In this document: one piece after another, positions 1-12,600 of the stretch
Layout: every line of letters begins with the position of its first letter
Position numbering within the stretch: the first letter of the stretch is position 1
Program-made: the position numbers and the translations under genes
NCBI RefSeq assembly: GCF_038396675.1
Contig: NC_088926.1
Location: 29,900,001-29,964,000 of the forward strand
Length of the DNA stretch: 64,000 nt
DNA from: Hydra vulgaris
Lineage: Eukaryota; Cnidaria; Hydrozoa; Anthoathecata; Hydridae
Direction of reading: 5' to 3'
The notes under the pieces: model-generated
The model's input: only the letters and a program-made list of their open reading frames with translations
What the model was told of the DNA's origin: nothing
The model's database searches: none

Positions 1-630
1 TTAAAATTTATGATATTTATACAAAATTGAAAAAATTAGAATTAAAAAAACATTGAACTTAATTGATTTTTATTTAGACATTTTAAATGTCTAAATAAAT
101 AAGTCAAAGTGTAAATAAGTATCAAAGTGGCTGTATATATGTGGTATTTTGCTGATTTTGTTGTGGTTTATGGTTATTTGTGTTTATGGTAATTTGCTGG
201 TTTATTAGTCAATATAAAGTTATTATTTATAATATTTTAGTTTAAAAAGCAAATTTGCGGAAATAATATTGAGTATAAACAAGACAATAAAATTATTCGA
301 TATAATTTTATCATATAGCTTTGAAAACAAACACTGTTTTGGAAGAGATAACTTAAAATATATAGCTTAAAATTAAAAATTATAAATAAAATAACGCTTC
401 GTCACAGAAATGCAAAAAATCTCTATTAAAAACTATCAATATTGTTCAAAAAAACTTTTGTTTTCAATTTTTTCTGCAAAACATTTCATTTGAACAAACG
501 CAAATAGTTTTACTTCAACTCCTTATAAAAAGTGGCATAAAAGCTACTTTTTATAAGGAATTCATTTAAAGATCTACTTAAGGTTGTCTACTAAAGGTTC
601 TATTAAAAAATTATAAAGTATACTGTATTA
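1..630. other. AT-rich flank, no gene seen
   Basis: I see no coding region here, only AT-rich sequence. Two short foldbacks can be read. One is a near-perfect palindrome at 72-96 with 12-nt arms (ATTTAGACATTT and its complement around one base). The other is a hairpin at 521-558 with 13-nt arms (CCTTATAAAAAGT and its complement). Confidence 0.6.
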
Positions 631-979
631 GGGTGGGTCATACTATTTTTTTCTTCCGGATTGAAAACCCTGTATTCCAAAAACTTGTATTTATATATAA
701 TTTTACTAAAAAAAAGCATAGATTTAAAAATCCAAAATGATTAAGCTACCGGGAATCGTGATTTAGGATTCACCTCAATTTCCGGAAAATGTTTTTCAAG
801 AATAGTGAATGTTTGCTTGTGGTTGTATATTTTTGTCGGCTTAAATTATTTTTTTTTTAATTTTTTTTTTATTATTATTATTAAAACGTTTATAATAGTT
901 TCCGTTTATAATCATGTATCTATCATTTAGTTATTAATTTAATAAAAAAAGACTTTTTATTTTAAATTATAATTTTTTT

Positions 980-3640
980 AACAAAGTACATTTCTTTTAT
1001 TTTTTTTCATTAAAATCAAATCTTTCTTTGATTGATTAGTAGACATCAATTGTCTTGATAAGTCCTGCCCTCTTATAAAACCATCTCTCTTTTTATGAGA
1101 ATAAACTTTGCTTGCTGCTTCTGTTTGCTTGCTGCTGCCTGTTTAACTCGTCTTTCAATTGACTGCCCATGACAAGGCCGATTCGGAACATTCATAGGCT
1201 GAAATATTATCTGTTTTACTTCTTCTGTTGTCAGATCACAAGTAAGAATAGGCTCAAAGGAGATATTCCAGTTGATTAGCTGTATAAGCGTTGTTGCATC
1301 TGGTTTTATTTCTGGAGTTATTCTAGCTCTTACATTTTTATCACCAGTTTGAAGTTTTTAATCACCAGGACCTCTGATTTTTACAATTAACTCTATACCG
1401 TTATTTCTTTCCTCTACATTCTCCGAGCAGAGCATGGTCTGTATGATGGACTCAGATAAAGCATACCACGCTGAACGTCGAACTGTAGGCATAACAATTT
1501 CTAGTACTTCACTTGATTGATGTCTCAGAAGGCTAAGCTGGTAAAGAATATGTCTCGGTCCTTCAGTAAACCTGTGTTCGATTTTAGACCACATAGGCAT
1601 GAAAACTCCAACAACTCAATTATTAATTTTAACTCAATTATTAATTTTAAGTTTTTTAAATTCTTGCCTTCTACCTCATGTTTTGAGACCCAAACTCTAC
1701 AAATTCTGGTGGCAGTTGTAAACCATCTGGAATGATTAACTGGCCCAATTTCAAGTGAAGCTAAATCTGCGGGTATTTCTCCACTTCTAATAGCAGAGAC
1801 TATTTTTTATCCATAAAACTGATGGGAGGATAAATTTTTTATTACTTCGTCCTTTAGAGTAATAAGCGGATATCCGACATCAATTTTTTCAAAGGATGGA
1901 TTAAATTCCAGAGCAGTTGCGTCATTTAATAATTTTCCAATACTGCCTCTCCATTTGTTGCTGCTCAGAGTCTCTCCATCAAGAGTAGTTATCAGATTAC
2001 GCAGAGGAAGTTCCTTTGTATGGAGCGCGCAAACCAGCCAGTTTAGCTTCTTCCTAATTTCACTTCCAGCCAAGGTATTGCTCTGCATGACCATCCTGTG
2101 TTAACACTAGTAGAATCATCACCAATTGCTTTTAAGCTTTTATCGGTACCATAATTTTTTAAAAATTCATATATATTCTGAGCAATTACTTCAGCGTGTT
2201 TCAAACGTTTTTGAGCCTTTTCAGGTGTGAAATGGAAAAGATATCTCCCTCCGGGCTCTTGACATACTATATAATGTTCCTCTTTGATTGTAGCAGAATA
2301 ATATTTAGACGAACCTTCGACTACTAATTGAACTTTTGTATTATCAATTCTGCCATCAAAAAAAAAACGCAATCAATAATGCTAGACCTGCATTGAGTAT
2401 CAAACTCTATAGAAAGAGATTGCATAATTTTTTCTTGAGCTCGTTTGACTTTGCTGTGATTAATAACTAATTTGGTATCATCTTCTTTAATTATTCCTGT
2501 ACCCAACCAAGCTGCCGTTGCAATTGCAGCTGTTTCCTGTAACCCTGTACCATATCGTATGCTTGCTAAAGCTATGTTGGAAATACTTTGATAATTCCTT
2601 TGTCCTTGTAAAATTTCATGAACTTGATTCTGTTGACACATTAGATTGAGTTTAGCATTGCTGTTTGTTACGAAACATTCATTACTAAATAAATCCTCTG
2701 TTTCGCTCAATTCAAATTCAAACATTTCTTCCTAATTTCTAGTTGTTTGTTGCGGTTCTTAAGATGTTTTTTGTTTTAACTATAGATAAAGTAATTGAAT
2801 TTTTATTAACTAATGCTTTGTAAAATACTGTAACTTAAATTTATATTTTATTTTTTTTAATATAAAATTTTATATGACAAGTAAATCTGCCTGGTTCAAT
2901 TGTAAGTTGAAACAGGCAGATTTACTTGTAATATAAATAAAATTAATTTTACTTTAGAGATTTTTCTTTATTAACAAATTGCTAATTAAAAACATAACTA
3001 AATAAAAAAATCTTACTTCTTCCTTCAATCTTCTTTTTCCAGTTTTATGAAGCTTTTTGTTTTCTTTCAATTCAGCTAACCCGATTTGATGTGGACTGGT
3101 AATCCCTATTTTAGCTTTTTGCCCAAGTCTAAAAACTAACTCTTTCTTTGGAATCTTTTTCTTCTTTTCGCACGTGCAATTAATGTGAGCTTCATCGTTA
3201 CTTTCTGACAAACAGTTTTTTTTTTGACAAGTAATAATTTGGCAATTACAATTCAGTATATCAAACAACTTGTCAAGGTTTGTCACAAATCTATCTTTAT
3301 CCTTTACGCTTGCTTTTCCCCTAGCAACCAAGTTGGCTGCATTCCAATCATTCACCAATGTTGCAGTAATATAATGTTCAATATGTATTACAGGATGTTC
3401 AAATAAAGCATTGGCGTGGATCCATTTACTAATTAATTTTGAGTAAACATCGTTCATTAAAGATTTTATCGGATAATTTCTTTTATTTCTATTGTTTCTT
3501 TCTTGCAAAAAAAGACCAAATCTAAGAAGATCTCTTAACGTTAGTAACTCCAATACAAGAGTACCTATTCCAGAACCTATATATTCCGAAAGCTTTAATC
3601 CACTTCTTTTTCTAGTTCTTGAGGATATTGACTCTGCCAT
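980..3640 (-). pseudogene. Transposase-like gene of element A (two exons, frameshifted)
   Basis: The minus-strand gene has exon 1 from 3640 to 3017 and exon 2 from 2731 to about 980. GT-AG sites (donor GTAAGA, acceptor ATTAG) and phase 0 keep the frame across the junction. Exon 1 carries a Cys-rich cluster (CNCQIITCQKKNC, then CTC) typical of a zinc-binding region. Exon 2 carries FFDGRIDNTKV and IGDDSTSVNTGW, which look like the first two acidic positions of an RNase H-like DDE transposase. WLVCALHTKELPLRNL, NHSRWFTTATR and a C-terminal PCHGQSIERRVKQ follow. The same blocks occur in element D, and I recall them from uncharacterised Hydra and aphid proteins. Lesions: a frameshift at a 10-A run (2358-2367), another near 2060-2095, stops near 1805, 1640 and 1360, and a shift near 1130. 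The catalytic role is inferred and the gene is probably dead. Confidence 0.72.
2877..2929. repeat. 17-bp-arm hairpin inside the element A intron
   Basis: ACAAGTAAATCTGCCTG at 2877-2893 is the exact reverse complement of CAGGCAGATTTACTTGT at 2913-2929, with a partly paired spacer (TTCAA/TTGAA). It lies inside the predicted 2732-3016 intron. It could be a small foldback insertion or a structured intron. Confidence 0.8.
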
Positions 3641-4038
3641 GATTAAATAGCAAAGCTCGTAATTTGCTAACTTTTTGCGTTAATACTTTTTTAATAATAT
3701 TTTTTAACATATAACATATAAATTATTAGTTTGAAAATTTATAAATCAGCGACTTTATATAGTTTTGATATTACATAGAATTCAAAGTGAGTGGGTGTAA
3801 ATAATTACTTGCGTTTAAAAATGCATGGATGCAAAACAGTATCTGTGGTTTGGGTCAAAGCTAATTGACCATAAATATGCAATTTCAAAACACACTTCCC
3901 GGTAGCTTAACCTAAATTTTTTTTGTTTTTTGGTTAAAATAGTTGAAATAAAATGTTAAAATAGTTGAACACAAGTTTTCTAAATACCGGGTATTTGTAA
4001 AAATGTTTTTTTTAAAAAATCATAAAGTATGACACACA

Positions 4039-5660
4039 TTAATACTGTGTGCCTCTAGTATGAAATCATTCAAATATTTTCTTGTATTACAACCCAAAGC
4101 CAAATTCATCATCAGGTTAGATTCTATGTACTTTTCTAAACTAAATAATCCAATATAATGATTTTCTCATCTTTTATTTTTGCAACTAATTGGGACTGAT
4201 CATTGGTATATTCGAGAATAATTGAATACACTACAAATGTTTGGTTTTAAAATTTATTTTTCTTTTGACTATGTAAAACTTATACACTCAATTCCTTTGA
4301 AAACAAACCTAAATTCTTTACTAATCCAAATTTTTTTACATCACCCAAATTGCCGAAACCAAATTTTTTTACTATATCTCTAAACAACCATACTTTAGGC
4401 GATATTTTTGTTACTTTTTGTAACTAATTACTAATGAAATGTGTAAATAAAAGAAAATATCTTATTAATTTGTGGTGTTATTTAGCCGTGTGTTTACGTT
4501 AAGTTGTCTAGCCTTTTTATAATCTTTTCTTTTTTAATTATTTTGGAGAGACATAGTAATGTCTGTAATGTGTGCTTACAAATATTTTATGCTATGCGCT
4601 TTTTTTCTGTGTTTTTTGCTGATAGAGTTTGTTAGGTCTGCTATAGCTATTTTATAATTCTTTATATTTTCTGTTATATTATTATCTGTCATATTCTACT
4701 AACAATAAAATGCAAATGATACTTTTGTAATTAAAAGTTGTGATTATTTTTCATTTCTTTTTTTAAGTGTTGGCCGGCTTTAGTTGACTTTCTTTTTATG
4801 GTACCTGCTGTGTGTAACAGATTTTAAAAAGAACTTAACGATGTTAATGTAGTCTTTTTTTGTCCTTAACTATACGCAATGATTTAATTACTAATACCCC
4901 GTATTACGAGTTGCTTACTACTAGTTCGATACTAATCTAACTATTTAATCTTTAATAAAATGTTTTTATATGCATTTTTATAGTTCATTAGTTAAAATGC
5001 GATCTTTGTGACCTCGTAGAAAGATATTATTGCGCCATTTTCACTTCCGCATTTTCACCTCCGTAGAAAGATATTTTGCGCCATTTTCACTTCCGCATTA
5101 CAACAAAAACAAATTATAAATTATGTAACTCATGAATTTGGTAGGTCAGACAAATATTTCTATTAACAAATATTTCTATTATTCATTTAAGTAGCACCGG
5201 AATTGAAGCCGGTTGTTAGTAGGCCAACTTTAGTTAGTTAAGCCGCGCCGCCTATTAGTAGCCGGCGGAGCCGCGCCGCCTATTAACACTAACCAAATTT
5301 AACTTGCATATGAAAGTAAATTACATAAAAGTAATATTCTACCCTATGTAAATTAAATTTACAAACAAAATTTAATTTTTTAAGTAGGAGTTTTTTATTT
5401 TAAAAGTAATAACAAATCTTTATTAAAAATAAATTATATAAAATAATATTTAAATTACATAAGCTTACATTTTATATAATTTGTAAAGTAAAATAAAAGT
5501 AGTTTATAAAAAGTAAGTAAATTTTTTTATTTTACATTAACTTTTGGAATTTAGACAAAGCTGAAACAAGGCAGTTAGCAGAAGGCACAAATACGCACGA
5601 GAGACTCGGAAAGGGTAATTTATTTGAAACGAAAATGATTTTTTACAAGTTTTTTGCGCA
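4039..5660. other. Non-coding AT-rich stretch with short repeats
   Basis: I recognise no gene. A sequence at 4881-4924 (core CCCGTATTACGAGTTGC) recurs at 20806-20851. A roughly 55-bp direct duplication is present at 5015-5100 (GCGCCATTTTCACTTCCGCA twice). A GC-rich island at 5190-5290 contains GCCGCGCCGCCTATTA twice and stands out from the AT-rich surroundings. Confidence 0.6.
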
Positions 5661-5670
5661 AATGTTTTAT

Positions 5671-5770
5671 CAGGGTTCCCACTCCTCCTTAAAAACCTTC
5701 AATATCTTTATTAAAAAAAAAAACAAATCCTTAAAAGTCCTTAAATAACCTTAAGGTAGCAGATCCCCTT
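5671..5770. repeat. hAT-like terminal motif with TCCTTAAA repeats
   Basis: CAGGGTTCCCACTCCTCCTT is followed by degenerate copies of TCCTTAAA. A CAGGGTTCCCAC start is a common terminal sequence of hAT transposons, so this may be one end of a hAT or of a non-autonomous derivative. No matching opposite end was found nearby. A similar TCCTTAAAT run lies at 45768-45865. Confidence 0.4.
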
Positions 5771-5949
5771 AAAATAAAGTTGCTTAAATTGTTGTAATGG
5801 AGCATCAATTGCAATTAAATTCTATTTTATATCAAATAAATATTTTTATTATTATTTTGGAATTTTGAAAAAAAAAGTAACCAGGGAGTAGTAGACATTT
5901 AAGCAGCGATTTTGAAAAATTTTCAAACAAGATTATAAAAGTTTGATAA

Positions 5950-6490
5950 ATGCCACTGACTCGAGTAACGTAAATCGAGGCGTTTTCCAGCCGGTCGACG
6001 TACACGGCAAATCCCATCGCTCCCAATGATGTTCAACTTCGATTCATCACTGAACAGGACAGTTCGCCATTTCTGCACATTCCAGTCAATATGAGATGTA
6101 GCAAACAGGATTCTTTTCTTCTGGTTTTTTAGTGAAATCAGCGGTTCCTTTGCAGGGCATCGAGATAACAATCCGGCTTCAACAGCACGTCGTCTGATTG
6201 TTCGGTCCGACACAGGCAGCCCTAATTGCTTTTGTATCACGACTGATGATATCCAGGGATCCTTCTTGACGGATCTGACGATCATAGAATCCTCTCTAGA
6301 AGTGGTGGAATGCGGTCTTCCACCTGTTATCTGCTGCCAACTTCCCCGTAGAACGATATTTGTAACATAGTCTTGATACGGTCCATTTTTTCACGCAATA
6401 TTTATCACAAATACTTTTTTGTGACATTCCACTTACGTAATCGCCAATAATTTTCTTTCTTAGTTCCAATCCAAGACTGTCGGGAGCCAT
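5950..6490 (-). pseudogene. Tc1/mariner-like transposase, 3'-truncated
   Basis: The start is taken as the ATG at 6490 (reads MAPDSLGLEL). A paired helix-turn-helix region follows (LRKKIIGDYVSGMSQKSICD, then KKWTVSRLCYKYRSTGKL), then a second HTH (VIQKQLGLPVSDRTIRRRAV) and the first catalytic block VLFSDESKLNIIGSDG. A frameshift near 6320 separates the two halves. After RRPAGKRLDLRYSS the homology stops near 5950, before the second Asp and the Asp/Glu of the triad, so about half of the usual 340-residue Tc1 protein is missing. The element cannot be functional. The family call rests on the HTH pair and the FSDES motif. Confidence 0.88.
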
Positions 6491-6799
6491 TTTTGCACTT
6501 GAAGTCATAAAATAATAAAAATAAATAATCACGCTTCTCAAGGGTTACCGTGTTACATTTACCTTGTGATGATACAATAATGCTCTGTGGAACACAACGT
6601 ATTGATTGGATGTGGATTGTATTGATGTAATGAAACATTTGTTGTATTTCACTTCTTGTATTGATGTTTTTCGATAAAACACTTTGATAAAACTCACTTC
6701 GATAAACTGTCTTGATAATACTAACTGATTGACTTCCATATACTGACTGAATTACATGTCGATTTATATGTCTCTTATATAGTAAAATGAACCTGTGTG

Positions 6800-6955
6800 A
6801 TCTTGTTTTGGAAGATTCTAGGTGCTTCTGGTTGCGTCTGGATGCTTCTGAATGTTTCTGGATATTTCTAAATTTTACTAGATGCGTCCACATGCTTCTT
6901 CTGGAAACTTCTGGAAGCTTCTGCATGCTTCTGGAAACTTCTGGATACTTCCTTT
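6800..6955. repeat. Degenerate TGCTTCTGGA minisatellite
   Basis: About ten imperfect copies of a 10-12 bp unit (TGCTTCTGGA, CTTCTGGAAA) run in one direction. Just upstream (6600-6740) a looser TTGATA/TGTATTGATG pattern occurs. The open frame across it on the minus strand is a product of the repeat and is not annotated as a gene. Confidence 0.75.
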
Positions 6956-7357
6956 AATTTTTAAAAAACTTCCTTGACGTCGACACGGATCAGACCTAAG
7001 AAAACGAAACAAACCAAAAAAGTTGCACGTGTTTTGTCCGCTGCAAAATGGCACTTGTCAACGAAATTCTGCCTGTGTGCTGTCACCTGTCAGCTGATTG
7101 CTCATGTCATGGCATGCAATGACTCCAGACTCCTGAACTGTTTGCTGTGGTAGTATAGTTCGTTTTGTTTTTAAGACATGTAAAATTAGGAACACTTTTT
7201 AGCATTGTTCGATGTTGGTTGCAAATGTTTTTTCCAATAGTGTATGTAGGCTATTTTACTTAATTTTAATAATAAAAAATAGTGGAGTGTAATCTATTAG
7301 TAAAATCAGTGCTCCTAAACAATAGCAATTAAATTAATTAAATGTTTTCATTTTCAG
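6956..7357. other. Less AT-rich stretch upstream of a putative exon
   Basis: This stretch has higher GC than its surroundings and contains GCACGTG and CAGCTG (E-box-like) words. It ends in TTTTCATTTTCAG, a good splice acceptor before the exon at 7358. It could be the 5' region and first intron of a transposon gene. A promoter role cannot be shown from sequence alone. Confidence 0.3.
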
Positions 7358-7475
7358 AACCTTTTAACAGATATGGGAAGAAGCTATAAAAGTGGAGCAG
7401 CAAAAAGAAAGAAAAAAAACAAAAAAAAAACACATAAAGAAACATCGAAAACTTGATAGTCTAAATATTAATACG
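7358..7475 (+). pseudogene. Exon resembling the N-terminus of a ZMYM1-like hAT protein
   Basis: The exon lies between TTTTCAG and a GTAATG donor. It contains the ATG at 7373 and reads MGRSYKSGAAKRKKK, followed by a Lys-rich run. After a shift in the A-rich run, KLDSLNINT is readable. ZMYM1-like hAT proteins commonly open with a basic SGAAKRKKK-type segment. The matching body on the same strand lies 13 kb downstream (20858-23327), after several inserted elements. The sequence may be the first coding exon of that element, or a fragment of an unrelated copy. The frameshift in the A run suggests decay. Confidence 0.4.
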
Positions 7476-9600
7476 GTAATGAATATTATTATTATTAGTG
7501 CGCATAGTTAGGCATAGTTTCGCCTATTGTTCGTGTTGTTACTTACGGTTCTGTATTTTGTAAAATACACTATTTTTTAGTTTTTAAGTAGTTCTAGACT
7601 TTTTTTATGCGCGGTTATATTTTCCATGCGGTCTTTCGAGTAAGGTCAGCTAGCAAATTAGAGCTGATGTACTTTTATTCTCAAGAAGAATTGATGTTGT
7701 TCATTGTTTAAAATAAAAATTTAAATAATCGTTTGTTTGTTATTGGTTGTTTTTATTTTTCTAATTTTTATAGCTCGTTTTCATTTTTTAGAAGAAGTTA
7801 GATTATTTATAGATTAAGATTATTAGACTTCATTTCATAGATTAAGCATTATTACCGATTATTTATAGCATTACAGACTTATTAGATTCATCTTATGAAT
7901 TAAGATTATTTTGTGTAGAAAGAATAATAAGAATAAAATTTTATATATGTATTAAATATGAAAAGTTAAGTAAAATAAGACTGTTGTTTGTGGTCATGTA
8001 AGTTTAGATACATAAGTTTGCGTTTATTTCAATCTATTTTATATTTCTCTATATCTATATTTATATTCTTAGGAAAAATAATAAGGAATAGAAAAATTAA
8101 GAAAAATTCTTCTGGAATTTGTCAAAAGAATGTTGTGTTATGCTTCATTTCAAGGTATCTGTATTTTTGTTTATTAGAAATTTTTAATTTTGTTCTTAAA
8201 TGGTTTCATCTTTTTCGTTCCAATGTTGTGAAATGTAGTCTGCATTCTTTGTTACATTAAAAATAATTGATGCCAATAAATGTTGTTTTATAGTTGTTAA
8301 AGGTTTGCATATATGTTTATATTATGCTCAAAGTTAAAAAGCTTTTGATAAATACGTGTATGTGGTGATATATGTTATATAGTTGTTTTATAAATGTGTT
8401 TATGTAAATGTATTTTTTAATAGTATGAAATGTATTTTATCTAATGTGTACATGATTGTTAAATGAAGTGTTTTTATATGTTAAATAAAATTAAAAAAAT
8501 ATTAAGTTTTATAGTTAGTATAACTATAACACAAAATATATTTGAGATATAGATCTAGAGCAAGATTCGTCAACCTTACCAGCCAAGTGGTGTTACTGCT
8601 TTAGGTATAAGTGTAGTCTAGCCTTCAATATAACTATTCTGAAAATACATAACATCCTTGATAATTTTTTGTGCAATGTTGTTACCTTTGGCTTATCTTT
8701 ATGTTAGTGTCTGTTGTTAAAAATGATTAATAGGTAGTTTCATTACTAAAACTCGCTGCTTTTGTTTCTTAATATAAATACTTTAGTATAATTTCTTCAA
8801 GCAGAAATATAAATTAGTGACTTTTATATGAAATAGCACAGTGAATATTATTATTATTAGTGCGCATAGTTATACCTACTGTGCGATATTAGTTACAATT
8901 CTGTATTCTGTAAAATACACTATTTCGTAGTTTTTTAGTAGTTTCCAGACTTTTCTTAACCAAGTGTCTTCTTAAAGAAGTCTTGACCTTTTATGGTTCG
9001 AGTTAAAATTGTTTAAGTTGGCATTAGGTAGATAATGTTTAGTAGCTTGAAATGATAGGTAATATAAAATCTTTTTTAATTTTATTAAGTAATTAGTTTA
9101 TTGTAATCTTTTTTTATATTGTACTTTTAAATTTAAAGCTTCGTGTTATAGATGTTAATGTTGAAAATATAAGTTACTATAATTCTTAGATGGGGCCTAC
9201 CGTTAAAAGATATTTATGGGTAGTTTCATGCTTTCACATGCTTTTAATAATTGGGGTAAAAGCCAAGACAACATTTTGTTATAAATAAAATTTATCTATA
9301 GTATTGTTAAAACCTTTGCTCTTTGCAAAAAAATGTTTCTGGCTTTTCAATAAATGTATAATAATTTCTCTTGCATGAATGAATTGTGGTTTAGGATATA
9401 AATGTGTTATTATATGTTTGTTTTTCTATATTTAATATAGCATTAATCATTTTCATACATTTTCATTTAAGTTTAATTGTTTATAATTTATTAAGATTTA
9501 GATTATTAGAAAATTCGTGTTGACAGAGTTGTTATTAATCATAATCGAGTTGTTGTACCAAGGAAATTGTAGAGATTTATTTATAAAATGTACTATATAT
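7476..9600. other. Non-coding AT-rich region with a duplicated segment
   Basis: I see no gene. About 120 bp at 7480-7605 recur at 8841-8960 in the same orientation (shared core ATTATTATTATTAGTGCGCA, then TTCTGTATT, TGTAAAATACACTATTT and AGTTTTTWAGTAGTT). The 9195-9370 segment (GTTAAAAGATATTTATGGGT, then TAGTTTC, CTTTTAAT and AAAAGCCAA) is paralleled at 20140-20345. These are copies of dispersed repeats of unknown type. Confidence 0.6.
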
Positions 9601-12600
9601 GAAGGGCTCAGTGGAAAAAGTACTTAAGTGTATTTTGAGAGTTTTGAGAAAAAGTAGGTCAAAGTTTTTAAATTGAAGCTGAAATACCTTTTATTCATTT
9701 TACTTAACTGTAACATTTTTTTTTATATCCAGCACACACTGCTACATATCTAAACCAAGTTTTATACTTGTTTTGTAAAAAAATAATGGTTTTGTGATAA
9801 ATAAGATGTTTTGCACTTAGGTACTTTTTGCCCTAAACTTTTATTTTCAACTTAATTTTTAAATTTACCAGCAATGTTTTGCACCAATAAATGTTTTTGT
9901 CAATCTATAATAGTTCCCTTCTCACACCCTGTTTATTTATAATTCAAGCAGCTGTTAATATGATGTTTAATTAATAGGTAGATAACATTGCTGTTGCCAG
10001 TGTTAAGTTCATCAGTGATCATCTGCCTATTAGTGTAGGTTACATAAGATGGAACAATCTACTGATACTTGTTATAGTTGCTATTTGAATAATACCTACT
10101 GGAAAATCATTTTATTAAAAGACTGCCTTTAAGGTAAACATCTAATGGCAAATAGTAATATTCTTTAACAATAAATACACTTTTTTGACAAGATTCTGTT
10201 TATGATTATGTCAAAATGTTTATTTCCATTCAAATTTATAACAAAAAAGTATAAACACAAAGTGAATTTACACTATTGGTCAACAAAAATAGGAAAACAA
10301 ATGTGATGTGATAATTATTTACAATCTTGATGGTAACACTATTTACCATAATAATTATCTATACAATTTTAAATTAAATTAATGCCCTATTCAAAATCAT
10401 CAGCTTGCTCATCCTCTTCTAGAGACATTTCTATAGGTTTGAGGGAAGTGTAAAAAGTTACACTCTCTGGAAGATGGACATGCGACAAAAGTGACATAAT
10501 GTCATTAAATTTTGCTTTTTTTATTGGAAGAAAACCGTTGAATGCCAAAGGGCAATCTTTAATTGCCAATTTTAAAGTGCTCAGTGATTTTCCCCTTTTT
10601 AATAAATTTAAAGTGGAAGTGAGGGAGCCAGTAATTGAGCTTCTGCCTACAGGGTTCTTCAGCCTTTCAAATAAAATCCCTCTGAGACTGGCAATACCCT
10701 CTGGCGCTTTAATTACTTTATCCAGGCTAGATTTAAAATCTTTAACCCTTACAACAGGTCTACTGTCCATTTCCAAATTGTCAGTAAATGGATGTTCGAC
10801 ATACACAATTTTCAATGAACTATTAATGCTTGATTTGGCAATAAGACTTACCAGGTTAGAAGGCTTATGAAACTTATCTGTTTTTAATTTTTTTTTTTTT
10901 CAATCCTGCCAAAGTGTCTGTCACATGGCATTCTGCTGTGACCAGGAATAGGGTACTTAATAACAACTTCACTGAGTTTAGTATTGCATAAATTTTGCAA
11001 AAAAGCAACAATGTATCGGTTCTTGTTTTGTGAAAAACAATTATCTGTGAAAATGACCAGTTTCCTTATCGACTCTGGCAATTCATCTATATAGTGTTCC
11101 AGACATGAAAGAACCTCATTGGCTCCTTTGTGAGCAAAGTTTTCGGCATAAATGTACATCGAAGCATTTCCAGAGCAAACATCATGAATGCCAAGGTTTT
11201 GCACAGCCAGCTGTTTTTTGTAGTATTCCTGACCAATTCCAGTAACAGGCAGAAGCAGGTTCTTTTGAAAATCCATAGCTATGACTTGAGTATCATCAAT
11301 AGAAAGAGCAAGATGCTTGTCCTCTCTTATCTGCTCGTAGAAGGCATCCCCTTTTCTTTTGTGAACTTCATGTTCAGTTCTCAGTTTTAACACCAAATCA
11401 TTATTTATGTTGACAGTGGCAGATTTAATATCAGCATTAAATTTTTCACATGTGTCACACACATCTGTGCGTGGAAACCCAACACTAATATTAAATTCAT
11501 AGTTGAAAATATCTCTGTAGATCCATTCTTTGGCGATAGTTTTCATGACTGGGTGTTGTTGCAAAAACAACCTAAGCCTCTCAGAAATGTCAAGGTCAGA
11601 GGTTAGGTAGATCCTTTTTCTATTGTCTGCTCGAGAATAGTGGCTTTCTCTTGCAGGAAATGAAGAAATATGTTGACGGATTGCTTGGCGAATCTCATCA
11701 TTAAGTTTTTTGTGATGGCCATGCTTTCCTCTTAAGTCTTGTAGGGGTTCTTCAAAGTCAAGGACTTTTATTTTCAGGCGTGATTCCTTAATACCGTGCA
11801 GAGCACAAAAAGCATTTTTGCACACAGGTATAGGAGAGCCAGTTTCTTTTATTGTGTAGCTGTAGCTGCTACGGAATGTTTTGGGGACTGCCTGACTCTG
11901 TTTTCGCCTAATAGTGTTTTCTTCTTTTACAGAAATGCAACCCCTTAAATAAATGTTTTGTTTCTCATGTTCGGCAATCTCATTAAATACTTTTAAAATA
12001 TTACTCTTTTCTCCATCGTTAAACTTCTCTAGGCATTTGCACCTGCAGTCCACATAGTGCTGGCTCCTTTAATCAACATCCTTTCCCACGTGGTTTTTGT
12101 GCGCATCGCCTGCAAATATAAAGTTTTCATTTTACATTAGGCTACAACATAAAATGAGTGAGGTGAAGAGGGCGTAATACTAATAGTATAGATAGGCTAA
12201 TACTAAATCTAGTAACTAGATCTATAAACTATAAATTTAAAAAAAATCAAATTAAGATAGGGCCTACTATTTAAAAATAGAACTGAAAACTGTTTAATTC
12301 AAAAGAAATAAATAACTAAGGCTAATATACGTATTATTTAAAACAGACGAGATCTAGATTTTACATAATATTAATAATAAAGTCCTCAAATCGCCGAAAT
12401 TCTGCAGTGATAACAGTAGTGTGTAAAGTCTGTACAGCATGGAAGCCGAAATTATAGATTCATGCCTCATGGCATGATTTAATGTAAAGTGATTATTTTT
12501 TTTAAATATAAGTTAGTATATATAGCTATCTTTAATTTCATTATTTTGATTACTCAATAAACAACATACCTGAAGCTTTGGCACGCTTTATTGCAGTCTT

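Larger units (their letters stand above)
631..4038 (-). mobile_element. Element A: DNA transposon with imperfect inverted ends
   Basis: Reverse-complementing the right end (about 3896-4038) gives a sequence resembling the left end (631-755). GTATGAC near 4027-4033 mirrors GTCATAC near 637-643. Further in, TTAAGCTACCGGGAA at 741-755 is mirrored by TTCCCGGTAGCTTAA at 3896-3910. Between them lies a minus-strand, two-exon transposase-like gene. The exact termini and target duplication are not fixed: the left end reads GGGTGGGTCATAC and the right end TGTGTGTCATAC when oriented inward, with ATTA and TTAA outside. The outer GGTGGGT resembles the end of element D at 47360, which encodes a related protein. 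This supports reading both as members of one transposon group. Confidence 0.7.

Noticed and set aside
5190..5290. GC-rich island considered as a tRNA-derived SINE
   Set aside because: No clear A and B boxes were found. It is kept only as a compositional oddity with a 16-bp duplication.
7988..8260. 90-codon Phe/Ile-rich frame considered as a membrane protein
   Set aside because: Its composition is that expected of AT-rich DNA, and no motif or start context supports it.
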